Shown here in pieces: positions 10,001 through 18,492 of a stretch of DNA of 64,000 nt (within the stretch, counting starts at the first letter, position 1; each line of letters opens with the position of its first letter). The DNA lies in the NCBI RefSeq assembly GCF_026652115.1, contig NZ_JAPPSQ010000006.1:1-64000 (forward strand), written 5' to 3'. Source of the stretch: Algoriphagus sp. PAP.12. Lineage in GTDB: Bacteria > Bacteroidota > Bacteroidia > Cytophagales > Cyclobacteriaceae. The notes under the pieces are model-generated. The model saw only the letters and a program-made list of their open reading frames with translations, did not search any database and was not told the DNA's origin. The position numbers and the translations under genes were made by a program.

Positions 10001-11197
10001 TGGATTGGTGGGGTTGAGCATCACTCTTCCTTCACCAATATCCATAAAAGCAGCAAAATTTCGAAGAGTCTCGGTATTGGCAGCCCTATTCATAATGTAA
10101 ACTTCAATACGAGTCACATTTACCCCAGAAAGAACTTGTGGAAGCCCTCTCAGCCATCTTTCATAGTTTTCTCGGAAGAAATGAGATAAGAAAAAGTGCC
10201 TGTTTTCATCATATTTAGAAGCCTGAATATCAAAAGATCTTCCTTGGCCATTGGCGTCAATCACCAAGTTATCCCGTCTGCCTCGTTGAGTTGAAGCTAC
10301 CGCTGTAGCCGTTAATTTTCCAAATTGCATTTGGGTTTTTACTCCAAATAAGTTCTGTGCTCCTTGAATCAGTCGGTTTTGAACAGGCATGGAAACATTC
10401 CCGATTTCAATGGACTGGATTATATCCTCTTCAAAGCCATTGTACTCTAACTTCATTTGATTTTGAAAATCAAAGGAGTTGTTTGAGTCAAAATTGGCAG
10501 CAATTTTCATTTTCTCCCCCAAAGAGCCATTAACTGCCATTTGGATTTGCTGATCAAAATTGAATCCTCCGTTTCTTTGCTGACGAATCGGTAGGGTAGG
10601 GTTATCTATCCTTCTAAAGATTGCCCCAAAGTCCAAATTCACATACCCAGTTGGGGTGATGTTGATGTCGCTACCACCGAAAATCCTGTCGAAACTCGGA
10701 CTGACAGTCAGTGGAGGAATCAAGCCTCTTCCTTCTACGGCACTTTCACCATCTCCGCCTCTGGCCCTGCTTCTCCAGTAATCCTGTCGAACTTTGTATT
10801 CCTGGATTTTCGAAAACTCATCAAAGTCATACTCTTGTTCATTCCCATATCGAGTACTGTCAAGTTCATCGACAATGTTATATCGTAAAGTAGAGTCTAT
10901 TTTTACTTCGACATTTTGGCGAAGCAAAGAGTTGGGAATAAAAGGAGAACGTTGATATAAAAATGGGTTGCGATTGGGAAATAGCGGATTGGTCCTCATA
11001 TTTTGCCATAGCAAAAAAGAAGGAGACATTCGTCTCTGGTTTAGAGAGTCGATCCGGGATTGGCTAGTGGTATCGGTGGCTGTTTGTTGGGCCTGAGTGG
11101 ATGAGAAGCTCAGAAACAATCCAAACAGGATGAAGCAAACAGGCCAACTGCCCCGAAACCTTCCCCTGCAAAAAGTCAGTATCGTCCGAAAGTTCAA
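4058..11197 (-). CDS. sprA: Cell-surface protein SprA (type IX secretion system / gliding motility)
   Basis: 2379 residues, the length expected for SprA, which forms the giant outer-membrane beta-barrel translocon of the type IX secretion system and is needed for secretion of gliding adhesins. A signal peptide ends near residue 36 (ILFGLFLSFSSTQAQQ). The chain is rich in beta-strand, Asn/Gln and aromatic residues typical of a very large barrel. It contains repeated segments such as GVDFTIDYNVGRLVIIND and GVDFEQINGARKLDQSEFFFNPQLGYLSL, and ends in a barrel strand (SFGGQLRFNLSQ). No frameshift is visible. It lies 12 bp downstream of ruvA, so ruvA-sprA (with maeB) are probably one operon. No other gld/spr genes are visible in the window. 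Confidence 0.95.
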   Translation of the reverse strand: MNFRTILTFCRGRFRGSWPVCFILFGLFLSFSSTQAQQTATDTTSQSRIDSLNQRRMSPSFLLWQNMRTNPLFPNRNPFLYQRSPFIPNSLLRQNVEVKIDSTLRYNIVDELDSTRYGNEQEYDFDEFSKIQEYKVRQDYWRSRARGGDGESAVEGRGLIPPLTVSPSFDRIFGGSDINITPTGYVNLDFGAIFRRIDNPTLPIRQQRNGGFNFDQQIQMAVNGSLGEKMKIAANFDSNNSFDFQNQMKLEYNGFEEDIIQSIEIGNVSMPVQNRLIQGAQNLFGVKTQMQFGKLTATAVASTQRGRRDNLVIDANGQGRSFDIQASKYDENRHFFLSHFFRENYERWLRGLPQVLSGVNVTRIEVYIMNRAANTETLRNFAAFMDIGEGRVMLNPTNPNVGPGDPASPAQNSANRLFSNITGNPAFRPFDTGSRAMESSLGLKKGVDFEQINGARKLDQSEFFFNPQLGYLSLFRKLQNDEVLAVSYEYTYNGQVYKVGELTEDYQNRQEDELIFLKLLRPARINPRVPTWDLMMKNVYSLNASQILRDGFQLQVIYRDDRTGLDNPSLLEGQNVKDIPLIRLTGLDNLNPQNDPAPDGNFDFVEGLTMISNRGLLIFPVLEPFGSNLDSKFLDSEKILKEKYVYDTLYNTTQADAELVTRLNKYFIKGRLTAGSASEIQLPGLNISPGSVIVMAGNIPLTEGVDFTIDYNVGRLVIINDAILQSGKQLNISFEKADLVSFQTRSLLGTRLDYLFSDKFNLGGTFLYLNERPNVTRIATGSETLRNSLWGLDANYSDESRMLTKLADALPFTDTKETSMVQASAEFAHLIPGTSNTVDGEPASYIDDFEAAITPFNLGAAANQNWKLASTPKTPDNRFDLSMQTEDNLGSAYRRARLAWYNIDNIFYRESGPGVPTNITREDRQNHYVRRVVPQEIFPQQDRDVIITPQPLFEMAYFPSERGMYNYNPNLTQDGLLPDPKKNFGGVTRAITTEVDFDRTNIEYVEFWLLDPFIEGENGRVLDGIYNQNNTTGGKLFLNLGDISEDVMKDGSHAFENGLPADGDPAETRSNEWGRITREQFLLPAFDNTETSRENQDVGLDGLKNEDEAAFFQNRFLDRLNVNQQALSQIRQDVSGDLFEYYLNDDFDQQDIKILERYKKYNGMEGNSPVTLNQNSPYTPSGTNNPDNEDLNTDNTINELENYYEYEIDLRPGNLEVGQNYIVDKVTATQNGDEVNWYLFRIPVRQPDRTEGDITGFKSIRWMRTYLTDFEQPVVLRMANFRMVGSQWRVFQESLYERGFFEIPEPDNSNVTVDVVGIEQNSQGSDTESPYVLPPGINRDRDNTSTVERRLNEQSLRVCVEDLAARDARAVFKNVTLDLVQFERIKMFFHAESEDALDGELTAFLRLGTDYTDNYYEIEVPLILTPKGTRDPRQIWPLENEIDIAIQDVVDVKIERDNNHIPQNLPYSKQVGQYTVTVVGRPELNQTQGSMIGVRNPGDGVGGSRSICIWANELRVTGFTKSNGWAANAFVNAKIADLAVVSASVRHSSIGFGGLETRLSQRSRNATTQYDISTNVNVDKLLPQQLGVSIPMYFSVENSSTRPEYDPLNPDVPFELALAKYETEAEREQYRQIALDQLNRRNISFSNVRKLKLNPESPSRFYDFSNFSFSYSVGTVTQTNAQIQQYNFKTNKGNITYSFQPKALSIQPFKGSEWLNSPHLKLIKDFNLNLSPTLLLARLDVDRRFLRSQYRNDQLSTSGVDPLFQKSFFMNRFYTVNWDLTQNLRVDYSGTVMAVVDEPEGDLDTQAKQDSVKSNFWRFGRKTNYNHSVNLNYTIPFAKIPVLNWVRTDYKYNTTYTWLTGAIGQKDTLGNSIQNTRQQTLNGKFDLISLYNKNKKLEALNAPKRPSIPGRNSVSAEDTIGTPFSNKLLKFLMMVKEITFNYNVAEGTFLPGYLPNTGLLGMDRAFSNPGLAFLFGSQDPMIRNDLAMRGLMAPSAELTQTFRQNKSVNLTLGALVRPVQDFTINLNAIKRETGDYNEIFRNSTENPGEYVSISPNRMMQAYSVTTILLGTSFSRDDNENNSALFTDFENNRSIIKARLDALNNNDGEYGINGQDVLVPAFLAAYRGKDANSADLNPFPKTPLPNWRLNYTGLSRLKGIRDVFTNFTISHGYTSTYDASNFSNSLQYQQGLELYNSLQRTRLPNQINTEGQFIPIYILNQVILTERFAPLIGLDLLTKDRLNIGIIYNKERSLGLNFSNAQVTEQRSNDFGFDIGYIKSGMRIPFKIQGKETILKNDLTMRMGLKVVDTRQVQRKIEEGSTVTNGNLNIQFRPTIGYVINQNLNLTIYFDRTINDPRVTTAYKRASTSFGGQLRFNLSQ

Positions 11198-11209
11198 TCC
11201 AAATTCAAA

Positions 11210-11806
11210 TTATGTTGTCTTTAAAGATGCTTTAATTAAATCTTCTAAGGAAATTTCTCCTGTGGTTTTTTTGAGGACCTGAGTGATATTTTTCTCAGCC
11301 GCAGCTTTTGGAAATCCTAAGGTAATCAAGGCTTGTAACGCTTCCTCACGGATTTTATTGCTTGATTTAAGGAAGCCCATTTGGGAAGGAGCAGTTTCAG
11401 AAGATCCTTTGGCAACTTTGTCCTTCAGTTCTAAAATAATCCGCTGAGCGGTCTTTGCCCCAATACCTTTCACGTGTTGAATTGTCGCCACGTCTCCAGC
11501 CAAAATAGCTTGTTCAATTTCATCAGAAGAAAGCGAAGAAAGAATCATCAAACCCGTGTTTGGGCCAACCCCATTGATGGAAATCAATAATAAAAATAAA
11601 CGCTTTTCATCTTCTTCTTTGAAGCCATAAAGTGTGTGAGCGTCTTCTTTGATATGTAAAAAGGTGAGGAGCTTGATCTGCTCCTCATCCTTAATTTTAC
11701 TATAAGTTTGAAGGGATATTTTTACCTGATATCCAATTCCCCCCACGTCAATAATGACATAAGTAGGATCTTTAAATACAAGCCTTCCCTGCAAATATGT
11801 TATCAT
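11210..11806 (-). CDS. ruvA: Holliday junction branch migration protein RuvA
   Basis: 198 residues, normal length. RuvA tetramers bind four-way DNA junctions and load the RuvB motor. The N-terminal OB-fold starts MITYLQGRLVFKDPTYVIIDVGGIGYQV. Two helix-hairpin-helix motifs follow (SINGVGPNTGLMILSSL near residue 80 and VKGIGAKTAQRIILELKDK near 115), then the C-terminal domain III that contacts RuvB (EALQALITLGFPKAAAEKNI). Its ATG overlaps the maeB stop by 4 bases, which indicates translational coupling. ruvB and ruvC are not in the window. Confidence 0.97.
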   Translation of the reverse strand: MITYLQGRLVFKDPTYVIIDVGGIGYQVKISLQTYSKIKDEEQIKLLTFLHIKEDAHTLYGFKEEDEKRLFLLLISINGVGPNTGLMILSSLSSDEIEQAILAGDVATIQHVKGIGAKTAQRIILELKDKVAKGSSETAPSQMGFLKSSNKIREEALQALITLGFPKAAAEKNITQVLKKTTGEISLEDLIKASLKTT

Positions 11807-14073
11807 GATTGGCCAAGGGTTTGAGCATCAACCACAGCGATAGCCACCATATTTACAATTTCACGAATTGAACTTCCCAATTGAAGAATGTGAACCGGCT
11901 TGTCCATACCCAATAAGATCGGTCCAATTGCTTCAGCATTTCCTAGTTCAGCCATTAATTTATAGGCAATGTTACCAGAGCTTAGGTCAGGGAAGATCAA
12001 AGTGTTAACTCTCTTGCCAATCAAATTGGAGAAAGGATAAACCTCTTTCTGGATCTCATCATTCAAAGCAACATTTGCCTGCATTTCTCCTTCGATGATC
12101 AGTTCAGGGTATTTCGCTTTTGCCAAAGCTGTTGCTTTAGCCATTTTTTCAGCGATTTCACCTTTAGCAGATCCAAAATTAGAGTAAGAAAGCATGGCTA
12201 TTCTTGGTTCCATGTTGAAGAATCTTACAGCATCTGCAGTCAATCCGATAATTTCAACCAATTCCTCGGCAGTTGGATTTAGATTAACCGTTGCATCAGC
12301 AAAGAAATAAGGGCCTTTGTCTGTATTCATGATATACATACCTGCCACTCTCTTTGTACCGTTTTTTACACCAATAGAATGCAAGGAAGGCAAGATTGTT
12401 TTAGGGTAATCTCTAGTCAAACCAGAAATAAATGCATCAGCCATTCCTGTTTCCACCATCATTGCACCAAAGTAGTTTCTTTGGGTTACCAATCTGGCAG
12501 CATCACCATGAGTCATTCCTTTTCGCATTCTCTTTTTATAAAGAATGTCAGCGAACTGAGAAAGGGTTTTACCTTCTTCCATTGGATCGATGATCGTAAC
12601 CCCCTGAAGATCTAGTGAGTTTTCCTCAATCAAGGTTAGGATGCGTTCCTTGTTACCCAATAGGATAGGAATAGCAATTTTTTCATCTCTAACAGTTTGA
12701 GCAGCCTTTAGAATTTTACGGTTATCTGCTTCAGCAAAAACCACTCTTTTAGGATCTTTCTTCGCTCTTGCAATTACCACAGACATCAATCGCTGATCGA
12801 TTCCAATTCTTTCTTGAAGCTCCAATTCGTAAGCATCCCAATCAGTGATCGGGTTTTTCGCTACTCCTGTTTCAATTGCAGCTTTTGCCACTGCAGGAGC
12901 GATTGTCGTGATCAATCTTGGATCAAGTGGCTTTGGAATGAGGTATAATCTACCAAAGCCTAATTTACTTTCTCCATATGCTTTGTTCACAATATCTGGA
13001 ACTGGTTCTTTGGCAAGTTTTGCGATTGCTTTTGCCGCAGCCAGTTTCATTTCTTCATTGATGGCAGTAGCTCTTACATCCAAGGCCCCACGGAAAATGT
13101 ATGGGAATCCCAAAACATTGTTCACCTGATTAGGATGATCAGATCTACCTGTAGCCATGATCAAGTCTTCTCTGGCAGAAACTGCCAATTCATAAGGGAT
13201 TTCCGGGTCTGGGTTTGCCAAAGCAAAAACGATAGGATCGGAGGCCATTAGTTTCATTTGGTCTTGAGAGACCACATTTCCAGCAGAAAGGCCCAAGAAT
13301 ACATCTGCTCCCGTCAAAGCATCACTCAAGGTGTGGATATCTCTGTCAGTTGCAAATTCTTGCTTGATTTCATCCAATTCAGGTCGATCTTGGCGAATTA
13401 CACCCTCCTTGTCACACATGACTAAATTTTCACGCTTTACTCCGAGGGACATATAGAATCTGGTACAGGATACTGCAGAAGCTCCGGCACCATTGACTAC
13501 TAGCTTGATTTTGGTGATGTCTTTTTCTACAATCTCAAGAGCATTCAACAATGCTGCACCTGAAATAATAGCTGTGCCATGCTGATCATCATGCATGACA
13601 GGAATATTCATCTCTTTTTTGAGAGTCTGCTCGATTTCAAAACATTCTGGCGCTTTGATATCTTCGAGATTCACTCCGCCAAAAGTTGGCTCAAGAGATC
13701 GGATGATTTCAATTAGTTTTTTTGGATCTTTTTCGTTGATTTCAATGTCAAAAACATCAATGCCAGCAAATTTTTTGAAAAGGACACCTTTTCCTTCCAT
13801 TACGGGTTTTCCTGCTTCAGGGCCGATGTCCCCAAGACCTAGAACAGCTGTTCCATTTGAAATAACTGCTACCAGGTTTCCCTTAGCTGTGTATTTGTAG
13901 ACATTTTCAACATCCTGATGAATCTCTTTGCATGGTTCTGCTACACCTGGTGAATAGGCCAAAGCCAAATCCAATTGGCTGGAAAGTGGTTTGGTGGGAA
14001 TTACCTCAATTTTCCCTGGAGAACCTTGCGTATGATAATTTAGCGCGTCCTCCTTGCGAATTTTGATTGCCAT
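11803..14073 (-). CDS. maeB: NADP-dependent malic enzyme with C-terminal phosphotransacetylase-like domain
   Basis: 756 residues, the MaeB-type bifunctional architecture. The malic enzyme part (about residues 1-420) oxidatively decarboxylates malate to pyruvate with NADP+. It shows AYSPGVAEPCKEI, the metal-binding HDDQHGTA segment and the NAD(P)-binding VVNGAGASAVSC. The C-terminal part (about 430-756) resembles phosphate acetyltransferase (VVFAEADNRKILKAA, ATVNLNPTAEELVEI, GEMQANVALN). In MaeB enzymes this domain is generally regulatory rather than catalytic. It overlaps ruvA by 4 bp and follows the DUF4837 gene by 21 bp, so it sits in the middle of a DUF4837-maeB-ruvA-sprA transcription unit. 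Confidence 0.95.
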   Translation of the reverse strand: MAIKIRKEDALNYHTQGSPGKIEVIPTKPLSSQLDLALAYSPGVAEPCKEIHQDVENVYKYTAKGNLVAVISNGTAVLGLGDIGPEAGKPVMEGKGVLFKKFAGIDVFDIEINEKDPKKLIEIIRSLEPTFGGVNLEDIKAPECFEIEQTLKKEMNIPVMHDDQHGTAIISGAALLNALEIVEKDITKIKLVVNGAGASAVSCTRFYMSLGVKRENLVMCDKEGVIRQDRPELDEIKQEFATDRDIHTLSDALTGADVFLGLSAGNVVSQDQMKLMASDPIVFALANPDPEIPYELAVSAREDLIMATGRSDHPNQVNNVLGFPYIFRGALDVRATAINEEMKLAAAKAIAKLAKEPVPDIVNKAYGESKLGFGRLYLIPKPLDPRLITTIAPAVAKAAIETGVAKNPITDWDAYELELQERIGIDQRLMSVVIARAKKDPKRVVFAEADNRKILKAAQTVRDEKIAIPILLGNKERILTLIEENSLDLQGVTIIDPMEEGKTLSQFADILYKKRMRKGMTHGDAARLVTQRNYFGAMMVETGMADAFISGLTRDYPKTILPSLHSIGVKNGTKRVAGMYIMNTDKGPYFFADATVNLNPTAEELVEIIGLTADAVRFFNMEPRIAMLSYSNFGSAKGEIAEKMAKATALAKAKYPELIIEGEMQANVALNDEIQKEVYPFSNLIGKRVNTLIFPDLSSGNIAYKLMAELGNAEAIGPILLGMDKPVHILQLGSSIREIVNMVAIAVVDAQTLGQS

Positions 14074-14094
14074 AAAAGCTCAATTATTTGGGTT

Positions 14095-15192
14095 TTAGGC
14101 CCCTTGATCCGGAGTCCAACTCACATCTGTATTGAGCAAAATGGTTTGGATTTCTCTAAGGGCATCCCGATGAACTTCATTCGGATAATACACAAACCCT
14201 TCGAGGTAATACAATTTCCCTTTTTTCGCATCAACCATGAGATATCCTAGATAAGATCCTCCCATACTGATGTTGTTGGTCTTCCAGGAAGCCCTGATTT
14301 CTGTGGTAAAATTACCATTAATCTCCATGTTTCGGAAAGCGGGAACGATTTGTTTTTCAGTGACTACAAAGGAATTAGGGTCTTCCGGGTCTCCATAAAT
14401 GTGGTCGTGAGTGATAGAGTCTCTGAGTTTCAGGATGTTCTCTGGGAAAGTTTGCTCTTCTGATACATAGTCGGTTTCATAAAAAAAGAGACTAATATCA
14501 GCACGATTTCCATTTGGTGTGGGTTGCCTTACCCATAAAAAGCCCGGTTCTGACTTTGCGACCTGATAAGAAGCTGGTACATTAATTTGGATTCCAAGGT
14601 TTTTTTCTGCTTCAGCATTCGCTTCAGAATTTTTTCTCGCCAAAAGGACCTTTTCCAATCTTCCTCTTTCTCTTACTTCAAAAAGGTTTTGAAGTTTATC
14701 AGCATTTGCCTTTAAGTTTTTGATCAATTGCTCGTCATTGTTCCCAAAAAGGTATAATACCTCTTGACCAATCGCATATTCATCTTCCACTCTTAGAGAA
14801 TAGATGTTTGGATCATTTAGAGCTTTTTCTTTGGATTCCTTCGAAAATTGTTGGTTGATCACCTGTGAAGCAGAACTTTTGTCATCAAAAGTGGTAACAT
14901 AGATCAAGTTAGTAGACATTTTGAGCATACGAGTCATTGCTCTTGGGTCCACTTGATGAACTTTGAAAATAGCTTCAGAACGCAACATGCCCGGTAGGTC
15001 TGCCTCGAGTATGCCTTTCAACTCATCCCCAACAGGTCCTGCATATTTAGCTGAATCAATGACTAAAATTATCTCACCGATTGAGCCGCGTGCTCTTGGT
15101 TTGGTACTATCTATGCCAGCTCCATCTCCTCCGCAAGAGTAAAGTGCTACGCAAAGGATAAATAAGCCTATAATTTTTGAAAGGGTTTTCAT
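14095..15192 (-). CDS. DUF4837 family lipoprotein
   Basis: 365 residues. The N-terminus is a lipoprotein signal (MKTLSKIIGLFILCVALYSCGG) with the lipobox cysteine near residue 20. The rest is a soluble periplasmic or surface domain matching DUF4837, a family found in Bacteroidota (RARGSIGEIILVIDSAKYAGPVGDELKGI; FLWVRQPTPNGNRADISLFFYETDYV; GSYLGYLMVDAKKGKLYYLEGFVYYP). Function is unknown. It is the probable first gene of the unit leading into maeB, with a 135-bp gap upstream that could hold the promoter. Confidence 0.8.
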   Translation of the reverse strand: MKTLSKIIGLFILCVALYSCGGDGAGIDSTKPRARGSIGEIILVIDSAKYAGPVGDELKGILEADLPGMLRSEAIFKVHQVDPRAMTRMLKMSTNLIYVTTFDDKSSASQVINQQFSKESKEKALNDPNIYSLRVEDEYAIGQEVLYLFGNNDEQLIKNLKANADKLQNLFEVRERGRLEKVLLARKNSEANAEAEKNLGIQINVPASYQVAKSEPGFLWVRQPTPNGNRADISLFFYETDYVSEEQTFPENILKLRDSITHDHIYGDPEDPNSFVVTEKQIVPAFRNMEINGNFTTEIRASWKTNNISMGGSYLGYLMVDAKKGKLYYLEGFVYYPNEVHRDALREIQTILLNTDVSWTPDQGA

Positions 15193-15327
15193 TCAGATAC
15201 GGTTTGATTCTTTGGGAAAGTCAAAATAAACTATTTCCCATAGTAAATCAGAAAGTGATCACATCTTTTGGCTTTTGTTAAAAAAAATTAACTTTTTTCT
15301 AGTTGAAATTTGGGCCCTGAGGCCATT

Positions 15328-16725
15328 TTAGCCGATAATCAACTTCTGTCCTGGTTTGATATTATTGTTGTGAAGATTATTAAGGCGCTTGATTTGCTCC
15401 ACTGTCAGGCCTTCATGACGTCTTGAAATAATCCACAAAGAGTCTCCAGGTTGTACGGTATAGGTTTTCTGACCATTGGAGTTAGTTTGAACCTGTGCGA
15501 TAGCGCCTGTGGAGGCCGAATAAATGGTCAACCTTTGTCCCACTCGAATCAAATTGGAAGAAAGGCCATTCCATGATTTGATCTGGGAAACACTTACTCC
15601 ATGTCTACTGGCGATTTTTCCCAACACATCTCCAGATTTTACTCGATATGTAATCCCTTCTCTTTGAATTTCCTGAGCTAAGGATTCTACAGGTTGAACG
15701 ATGAGTTTGTCGCTAGCCAATAATGGCAAGGGAGCATTTCCCAAAGAGTCAGAAATCCAAGCAAGGTTTTCTTGAATAAACGGTGCTTTTGATTTGGGTA
15801 CTCTCAAAGCCATTGTTCGGTTACTCTCAGGAACCTTCCGGTTTTTAATGGATGGGTTTAGTTTTTCCAGATCAGCAACACAAAGATTGGTCAATTCAGC
15901 TAGTTTTTCTAGACTCAATGCCCGATCAAACCTGATCTTTTCATAGGCTACTGCATAGGTAGGTTCCTCTGGGTGGAAGTTATGCTCATCCAAATGATTT
16001 AGAATATAGAGCATAGCCTGGAATTGAGGTATATAGCCTCTAGTCTCTCTAGGAAGGTAATTGTAGATTTCCCAGAAAGTCTTCTTTCCTCCTGATCTCC
16101 TGATCGCTTTCCTTACATTTCCAGGGCCACAATTGTATGCTGCCAAAGCCAGCTCCCAATCGCCGAACATTCTGTAAAGTGATTTGAGATATTTTGCTGC
16201 AGATTCGGTAGCTAGTTCGGGATCCATTCTATCATCTACATAAGGATTAACATTCATGCCATACATCCTGCCTGTTGCTGGCATGAATTGCCAAAGTCCC
16301 ATTGCTCCAACTCTTGACCTAATTTGAGGGTCAAGGCCTGATTCAATAATAGCCAAATATTTTACCTCAAGGGGCATCTCATGTTTTTCCAACATTTCAT
16401 CAAACATTGGGAAAAACAGGTCTTTTCGAGCTAAAACCATTTTGGTGTAGTCTCGATTCCTTACTGTAAAGTACTGTATAAAAGAAAAAATACGATCATT
16501 TAGCTTGAAAGGCATTTCAAGGTCCATTGACTTTATCCTGCTATCAATCTGATCATAGGTAAAGTCAGGAATGTACTCGTATTGGTAATTGGGCAGTACC
16601 TCTTCTTCGGAAAAAGTGGTGGCTGCTGCAACTTCATCTCCTTCCTCTTGAGAAAAGGCTTGGGGCAGATGTATCGTACACGTAAGAACGGCGAGTAGGA
16701 ATGGTCTGGACCAAGTCATTTTCAT
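15328..16725 (-). CDS. Membrane-bound lytic murein transglycosylase D-like protein with two LysM domains
   Basis: 465 residues. After a signal peptide (PFLLAVLTCTIHLPQAFS) comes an SLT domain (about residues 100-250) with the catalytic glutamate in IIESGLDPQIRSRVGAMGLWQFMPATG and the later ALAAYNCGPGNVRKAI motif. Two C-terminal LysM domains bind peptidoglycan (YRVKSGDVLGKIASRHGV near 355 and YTVQPGDSLWIISRRHEG near 418). The enzyme cleaves the MurNAc-GlcNAc bond to form anhydro-muropeptides. The architecture is that of MltD. It starts 10 bp after the gatA stop and ends the envelope operon; its neighbours EnvC-like and DUF4292 proteins also act on the cell envelope. Confidence 0.92.
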   Translation of the reverse strand: MKMTWSRPFLLAVLTCTIHLPQAFSQEEGDEVAAATTFSEEEVLPNYQYEYIPDFTYDQIDSRIKSMDLEMPFKLNDRIFSFIQYFTVRNRDYTKMVLARKDLFFPMFDEMLEKHEMPLEVKYLAIIESGLDPQIRSRVGAMGLWQFMPATGRMYGMNVNPYVDDRMDPELATESAAKYLKSLYRMFGDWELALAAYNCGPGNVRKAIRRSGGKKTFWEIYNYLPRETRGYIPQFQAMLYILNHLDEHNFHPEEPTYAVAYEKIRFDRALSLEKLAELTNLCVADLEKLNPSIKNRKVPESNRTMALRVPKSKAPFIQENLAWISDSLGNAPLPLLASDKLIVQPVESLAQEIQREGITYRVKSGDVLGKIASRHGVSVSQIKSWNGLSSNLIRVGQRLTIYSASTGAIAQVQTNSNGQKTYTVQPGDSLWIISRRHEGLTVEQIKRLNNLHNNNIKPGQKLIIG

Positions 16726-16735
16726 TGGGTTTTTG

Positions 16736-18163
16736 TTATGGAGTTAGTTTTGTCAAATAATTACTGAATGCGTAGAGTTCTGCTTCTTTGAAGGAATTGG
16801 AAATCACTTGAAGCCCGATTGGCATTCCTTCTGAATCAGTTCCATTGGGAATCGAAATCGCCGGAACACCTGATACAGAAGCCTGTACAGTAAATAAATC
16901 TTCTAAGTACATAGCAACAGGATCATCTCTATGCTCACCAAACTTAAACGCTGAAGTTGGCGTAGTTGGCATAATAATATAATCAAAATCATTCAAAAGA
17001 TCTTCTGTGAAGTCTTTAATTAATCTTCTGACTTTCTGTGCTTTTGTAAAATAAGCATCATAATAGCTGGCACTTAAAACAAAAGTACCCAACATGATGC
17101 GCTTTTTCACTTCCTCCCCAAATCCTTCGGATCTGGTTAGTTTATACATGCTTTCAAGATTGTGTGCATTTGGGCTCCTATAGCCATATTTGACACCATC
17201 AAACCTCGAAAGGTTGGAACTGGCTTCAGCAGTGGTCAAGATGTAATAGGTAGGAAGAACGTATTCTAATAAAGGGAAATTCACTTCCTGTATCTCATGA
17301 CCTTCACTTTTTAGCTTTTCTAAAATAGCCAAAGTATGTTCCTTGATTTCCGGCTGTAAGGAAGGGGATTCAATGGTTTCTTTGAGGTAAGCAACTTTGG
17401 CTTTTTTCTCAAAATGCAACAATTCTGAATAATGCAAGACTGGCTTTCGGGAAGATGTGCTGTCAAACTCATCATGTCCAGCCATTACTTCCATGATCAG
17501 TGCATTATCTTTCACTGTATGGGAGAATACTCCAATGGTATCAAAAGATGAGGCATAAGCAATCAGCCCCCATCTCGAAACTCTCGAGTAAGTAGGCTTC
17601 ATTCCGATCACTCCAGTAAAAGCTGCTGGTTGTCTCACAGATCCACCAGTGTCAGTTCCCAAAGATGCAGTACATAAGTTAGCCTGAACAGCTACGGCCG
17701 AACCCCCAGAGGAACCCCCTGGAACTCTGTTCTCATCTACAGCATTCAAAACCTTTCCATGAGCAGAATTCTCGTTCGAAGAACCCATTCCAAATTCGTC
17801 ACAGTTCAGTCGGCCCAAAATAATGGCGTCTTGATCTATAAGTCTTTGTATCGCAGTGGTGGTGAATTGAGCTTCGTATCCTTCTAAAATAGCAGAAGAG
17901 GCATTTGACTCATGTCCTTGATAGCACAATACGTCTTTGATTCCGATGACCATTCCAGCCAGTTTTCCGGCTTTTCCGGCAGCTAGCTTTTCATCGATTT
18001 CTTTGGCCTTTTCTAAAGCGGATTGCTCATAAACTTCAACGAAGGCGTTGAGATGCGCCTTCGTTTGAATGTTTTGTAAATAATGACTGACTATCGCTTG
18101 ACAATCAGTCTCTTTTTTCTCGAGCGATTTTTGAATTTCGTCGAATGAAATAAATTTTTCCAA
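16736..18163 (-). CDS. gatA: Aspartyl/glutamyl-tRNA(Asn/Gln) amidotransferase subunit A
   Basis: 475 residues, normal length. GatA is the amidase subunit of GatCAB, which converts mischarged Glu-tRNAGln (or Asp-tRNAAsn) to the amide form. The amidase Ser-cisSer-Lys triad is visible: the lysine in GIKDVLCYQG, the cis-serine in the PGGSSGGSAVAVQ loop and the nucleophilic serine in GTDTGGSVRQPAAFTGVIG. The C-terminal PAISIPNGTDSEGMPIGLQVI is also typical. gatB and gatC are not adjacent. It lies 19 bp downstream of tatA and 10 bp before the MltD-like gene. Confidence 0.95.
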   Translation of the reverse strand: MEKFISFDEIQKSLEKKETDCQAIVSHYLQNIQTKAHLNAFVEVYEQSALEKAKEIDEKLAAGKAGKLAGMVIGIKDVLCYQGHESNASSAILEGYEAQFTTTAIQRLIDQDAIILGRLNCDEFGMGSSNENSAHGKVLNAVDENRVPGGSSGGSAVAVQANLCTASLGTDTGGSVRQPAAFTGVIGMKPTYSRVSRWGLIAYASSFDTIGVFSHTVKDNALIMEVMAGHDEFDSTSSRKPVLHYSELLHFEKKAKVAYLKETIESPSLQPEIKEHTLAILEKLKSEGHEIQEVNFPLLEYVLPTYYILTTAEASSNLSRFDGVKYGYRSPNAHNLESMYKLTRSEGFGEEVKKRIMLGTFVLSASYYDAYFTKAQKVRRLIKDFTEDLLNDFDYIIMPTTPTSAFKFGEHRDDPVAMYLEDLFTVQASVSGVPAISIPNGTDSEGMPIGLQVISNSFKEAELYAFSNYLTKLTP

Positions 18164-18182
18164 AGCTTATTGGCTTAAGGGA

Positions 18183-18380
18183 TTACTTTTTCTTGTCTTT
18201 AAGTCCCTCTTCAAGATCGTTTTGAATGTCTTTGGTAGCATCTTTGAACTCTCTGATTCCACGGCCTAGGCCTCTTGCCAATTCAGGGATTCTTTTAGCA
18301 CCAAATAAAAGGAGGATAACTAAAACGATCAATACGATCGAGCCACCGCCCATGTTTTGAATAAAACCCAATGTTGTCAT
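18183..18380 (-). CDS. tatA: Sec-independent protein translocase TatA/E
   Basis: 65 residues. One N-terminal membrane helix (GGGSIVLIVLVILLLFGAKRIPELARGLGRG) is followed by the amphipathic helix and a charged, lysine-rich tail (GLKDKKK). The FGAKRIPELARGLG motif is diagnostic for TatA/E. It forms the protein-conducting part of the twin-arginine pathway in the inner membrane. tatC is not in the window. Possible Tat clients nearby are the RRTFLKAG- and RREFVKKAS-type leaders at 34352 and 43722 (inference). Confidence 0.95.
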   Translation of the reverse strand: MTTLGFIQNMGGGSIVLIVLVILLLFGAKRIPELARGLGRGIREFKDATKDIQNDLEEGLKDKKK

Positions 18381-18492
18381 GATTACTTTTGGTTTAGGGT
18401 AAATAGGATCACAAAGATATAACTGTCATTGGCTTAGACAAAGAAGCTTTGTAACTCTGTGAATCTTTTTATTGAATATACGAATTTTAAAC

